A DNA stretch of 8,106 nucleotides from Planctomycetia bacterium (GTDB lineage: Bacteria > Planctomycetota > PLA2 > JAEUHO01): NCBI GenBank assembly GCA_030618975.1, contig JAUXCH010000191.1, positions 1-8,106 of the forward strand. The letters run 5' to 3'. Positions within the stretch are counted from its first letter, which is position 1. Every line of letters starts with the position of its first letter. Position numbers and translations under genes: made by a program. Shown piece by piece: positions 5,961 to 8,106 of this stretch. The notes beneath the pieces were generated by a model that was not told the DNA's origin, searched no databases, and saw only the letters and a list, made by a program, of their open reading frames with translations.

Positions 5961-8030
5961 GTGCCCGCAACCGACCACGATCTCCCGGAACCCTTCGCGA
6001 GCGCACTCGCGCGCGGCCGCGTCGGCGACGTCGTCGACCAGGAGGCGAACACCCCCGCCGCCCACCTGGCGCGCGCCCGGGCACGGATCTCCGCCGGACG
6101 GTTCGACGAGGCACGCGAGGACCTCGACGCGGCCGAGGCCGAGATGGGCGACGCGGCGCTCATCGAGCGCGCGTGGCTCGATCTCCGCCAGCGGGGAGCG
6201 CTCCGCGAGGCGCTCCGGATCGCGCGCGACATCACGCAGCGCGCTGGCGACGACACACGGCTCAGGGCCCGGGCGCTGCACGTCCTCGGGCACGCGCAGG
6301 CGCGGCTGCGCCGGTCGCAGAAGGGCATCACCACGCTGCTCGAGGCGCGGGCGGCGTACGCCGAGGCCGGCGACGAGCGGGCCGTGTCGCACGTGAACGA
6401 CTCGATCGGCCAGGTGTACGCGTCGCGCGGCGACCTCGAGCAGGCCCTGTTCCACTACAGCCTCTCGCTCGTGGACAAGGCCACGCTCGGCGACCGGCTC
6501 GGCATGGCGGTCACCACCGGCAACATCGGCCGCCTCCACTTGCGCGCGGGCCGCTACGAGGACGCGATCGCCTGCTTCGAGCGCGACCTCGAGATCTCGG
6601 TGGAGGTCGGCGACCTCCGCGGCCAGGCCCGCATGCTGGAGGACCTCGGTCGGGCGTATGCCGGCCTGGAGGACGACGCGCGGGCCGAGGAGGCCTTCCT
6701 CGCCTGTCTGGACCTCGCAGCCTCCCACGGCTTCACGGAGATCCTCTTCTACGCCCACCTCGACCTGGCGGCGCTCCGCCTGCGCCAGGGCCGCGTCGAC
6801 GACGCGGCGAAGGAGATCGATGCCGCCTGCGCCACGGGACTGGACCGGGAGACGCCGTTCTTCGCGCTGATCCTCGAGGCCGCGCGCGGCGAGCTGCTAC
6901 TGGCGCAGGACAAGCCCGAGGCGTTCGACGTGCTGCAGCGATCGCTCAGGCGTCTTGCGCACGCGGACCTGCCCGACGACGAGATCCCGGTCCGGCTCCG
7001 GCTCGCCCGCGCGTTCATGGACCGCGGGTTCAAGGCCCTCGCGGAGCGAACGCTCCTCGGCGGCGTCCGTCGCGCGCGCCGGAGCGGAACCCCGCGCTAC
7101 CTGCCCGCGCTGAACGAGGCGATGACCGAGCTCCGCCTCGTCGAAGGCGTCCTCGACGAGACGGGGCGCGGTCGCCGGAAGAGCGGCGGCGCGGAGGGAG
7201 AACCAGCCGACGGCGCGTACGTCCTGCTGGAGAAGCTGGGAGAGGGCACCTACGGCGAGGTCTACCGCGCGTACGACCCGCGTCGCGCCCGCGAGGTCGC
7301 GTTGAAGGTCGTCCACCTGGAGCGGGTCTACGAGAAGCGCAAGCGTCGCCGCCTGATCGACTCCGTGCGGGTGGAGCTCGAGGCGGCGTCGCGCGTGCGC
7401 CATCCCGGCGTCGCCAGGGTCCTCGCGATCGGGCGCGAGGAGGACGGCGGGCTCTACGTGGTGGAGGAGTACGTGCCGGGAGAGTCGCTCCGGACCCTCA
7501 TGCAGGCCTCGGAGGATCCCCCCGTCCTCGAGGTGGCGGGCCTGGGCCGCCGCCTCGCCCACGCGCTCGGAGCGCTGCACGACGCGGAGGTCGTGCACCG
7601 CGACCTGAAGCCCGAGAACGTCCGGGTCCGCGCGGACGGCACCCCCGTGCTCGTGGACTTCGGCATCGCGCACGTCGGCCTCGCGGCGGCGGGAGAGCCC
7701 GGCGCGGGCACGCTGGAGTACATGGCGCCGGAGCAGGCGCGCGGCGACGCGGTCGACGGGCGGACGGACCTCTACGCGCTCGGGGTGATCCTCTTCGAGT
7801 GGCTCGTCGGTTTTCGACCGCTGCAGCTGAAGGACCACGACCGGGAGACGTGGCAACGGATTCTCGAGGAGGAGATCCCGCCTCGCGTACGCGAGTTCCG
7901 CCCGGACGTCCCCCCGGAGATGGACGAGCTGGTCGCCTCGCTGCTGGCGAAGCGCCGCACCGACCGCCCGCCCGACGCGGCCGCGGTCGCCGAGGCCCTC
8001 GTACGGTGCCAGGCACCATGCGAGGAGTAG
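5961..8030 (+). CDS. TPR-Ser/Thr protein kinase (N-terminal TPRs, C-terminal kinase domain)
   Basis: A 689-residue soluble protein; no signal peptide or membrane segment. Residues 35-400 are helical repeats. The clearest TPRs lie at about 145-290 (SIGQVYASRGDLEQALFHYS; NIGRLHLRAGRYEDAIACFE; DLGRAYAGLEDDARAEEAFL; AALRLRQGRVDDAAKEID). A charged Gly-rich linker precedes a Hanks-type kinase domain (about 420-683). The domain has the glycine loop GEGTYGEV (427-434), ATP lysine K449 (VALKVV), HRDLKPEN with D548, DFG with D566, GTLEYMAPEQ and DLYALGVILFEWLVG. All catalytic residues are present, so it should be active. It phosphorylates unknown proteins; the TPRs probably bind partners. Start is uncertain: GTG 5961 leaves a clean N terminus, whereas the longer frame begins at a TTG (5847) inside a repeat and adds an Arg-rich stretch. 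No strong ribosome site is seen at either. The last residues (VRCQAPCEE) are encoded by the second repeat copy, which suggests an altered C terminus. Confidence 0.88.
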   Translation: MPATDHDLPEPFASALARGRVGDVVDQEANTPAAHLARARARISAGRFDEAREDLDAAEAEMGDAALIERAWLDLRQRGALREALRIARDITQRAGDDTRLRARALHVLGHAQARLRRSQKGITTLLEARAAYAEAGDERAVSHVNDSIGQVYASRGDLEQALFHYSLSLVDKATLGDRLGMAVTTGNIGRLHLRAGRYEDAIACFERDLEISVEVGDLRGQARMLEDLGRAYAGLEDDARAEEAFLACLDLAASHGFTEILFYAHLDLAALRLRQGRVDDAAKEIDAACATGLDRETPFFALILEAARGELLLAQDKPEAFDVLQRSLRRLAHADLPDDEIPVRLRLARAFMDRGFKALAERTLLGGVRRARRSGTPRYLPALNEAMTELRLVEGVLDETGRGRRKSGGAEGEPADGAYVLLEKLGEGTYGEVYRAYDPRRAREVALKVVHLERVYEKRKRRRLIDSVRVELEAASRVRHPGVARVLAIGREEDGGLYVVEEYVPGESLRTLMQASEDPPVLEVAGLGRRLAHALGALHDAEVVHRDLKPENVRVRADGTPVLVDFGIAHVGLAAAGEPGAGTLEYMAPEQARGDAVDGRTDLYALGVILFEWLVGFRPLQLKDHDRETWQRILEEEIPPRVREFRPDVPPEMDELVASLLAKRRTDRPPDAAAVAEALVRCQAPCEE
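8000..8021 (-). repeat. Palindromic repeat copy 2 (inside the 3' end of the kinase gene)
   Basis: Reverse-complement copy of the same element, with core GGTGCCAGGCACC at 8005-8017 flanked by GTAC and ATGC. It is translated as the final residues of the kinase, and the TAG stop (8028-8030) lies 6 nt after it. It is perfectly complementary to 8078-8099 over 22 nt. Confidence 0.85.
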
Positions 8031-8072
8031 CGGCCGACGCCCTTCCGCATGCCGGACATCTTCCCTCGCTAC

Positions 8073-8099
8073 CCCTTGCATGGTGCCTGGCACCGTACG
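8073..8099 (+). repeat. Palindromic repeat copy 3 (downstream of kinase gene)
   Basis: CCCTTGC, AT, core GGTGCCTGGCACC (8082-8094), then GTACG. It is in the same orientation as copy 1 and inverted relative to copy 2. Confidence 0.85.
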
Positions 8100-8106
8100 T
8101 GGGTCA

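Larger units (their letters stand above)
8000..8099 (+). terminator. Inverted repeat pair spanning the kinase stop codon; possible transcript-end hairpin
   Basis: Copies 2 and 3 give a perfect 22-bp stem (8000-8021 with 8078-8099) around a 56-nt loop that holds the kinase TAG. Paired inverted REP-like units are known to stabilise or terminate transcripts. No T tract follows, so termination is inferred. Each arm can also fold on itself through its own palindrome, giving a competing two-hairpin form. Confidence 0.45.

Noticed and set aside
5496..6758. 420-codon - strand frame across the divergent region and the TPR part of the kinase
   Set aside because: It crosses noncoding sequence and is antisense to recognisable TPRs; no family pattern.
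5961..8106. CRISPR-like array suggested by the recurring palindrome
   Set aside because: Only three copies in mixed orientation with spacings of about 2 kb and 56 nt; no regular spacers and no cas genes.

Overview
The window is a GC-rich bacterial chromosome segment (well over 65% G+C by eye) carrying six protein genes. The best guess at the host is Planctomycetota. The reasons are an M56 (BlaR1-type) membrane peptidase followed by exported proteins with secretin-like short domains and C-terminal heptads of the DLRREVRALRGEVKEL type, plus a Ser/Thr kinase fused to TPRs, a style I associate with that phylum. Myxococcota or another GC-rich gram-negative lineage cannot be excluded, since no rRNA or other phylogenetic marker is present.

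Region A (1-3756, + strand) is a compact three-gene set. An M56 metallopeptidase gene enters from the left edge (5' end missing, HEVAH zinc motif, C-terminal coiled-coil tail). It is followed after 2 nt by an exported protein with two secretin/STN-like domains and, 44 nt later, by a 619-residue exported coiled-coil protein. The last two proteins end in nearly interchangeable heptad tails, so a sensor or scaffold complex on the outer face of the inner membrane is a reasonable hypothesis. A BlaI/CopY-type repressor gene may lie just outside the left edge.

Region B (3757-5505) holds a ComB-family (2-phosphosulfolactate phosphatase-like) gene on the + strand. Its leader is structured and lacks a Shine-Dalgarno sequence. 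It converges on a metallo-beta-lactamase-fold class II cyclic-nucleotide phosphodiesterase-like gene on the - strand, with hairpins between the two stops.

Region C (5506-8106) starts with about 455 nt of divergent noncoding DNA (weak - strand promoter candidate, hairpins, G9 tract). It continues with a 689-residue soluble protein with N-terminal TPRs and a C-terminal, apparently active Ser/Thr kinase domain, the reverse of the usual order. Three copies of a palindromic repeat (core GGTGCCTGGCACC) bracket this gene. One lies upstream, one forms the last codons of the kinase, and one lies just downstream. The last two form a perfect 22-bp inverted pair with the kinase stop codon in the loop. 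This repeat family and its invasion of the kinase 3' end are the most unusual structural signals in the window. No transposase, CRISPR array, rRNA or credible tRNA was found.
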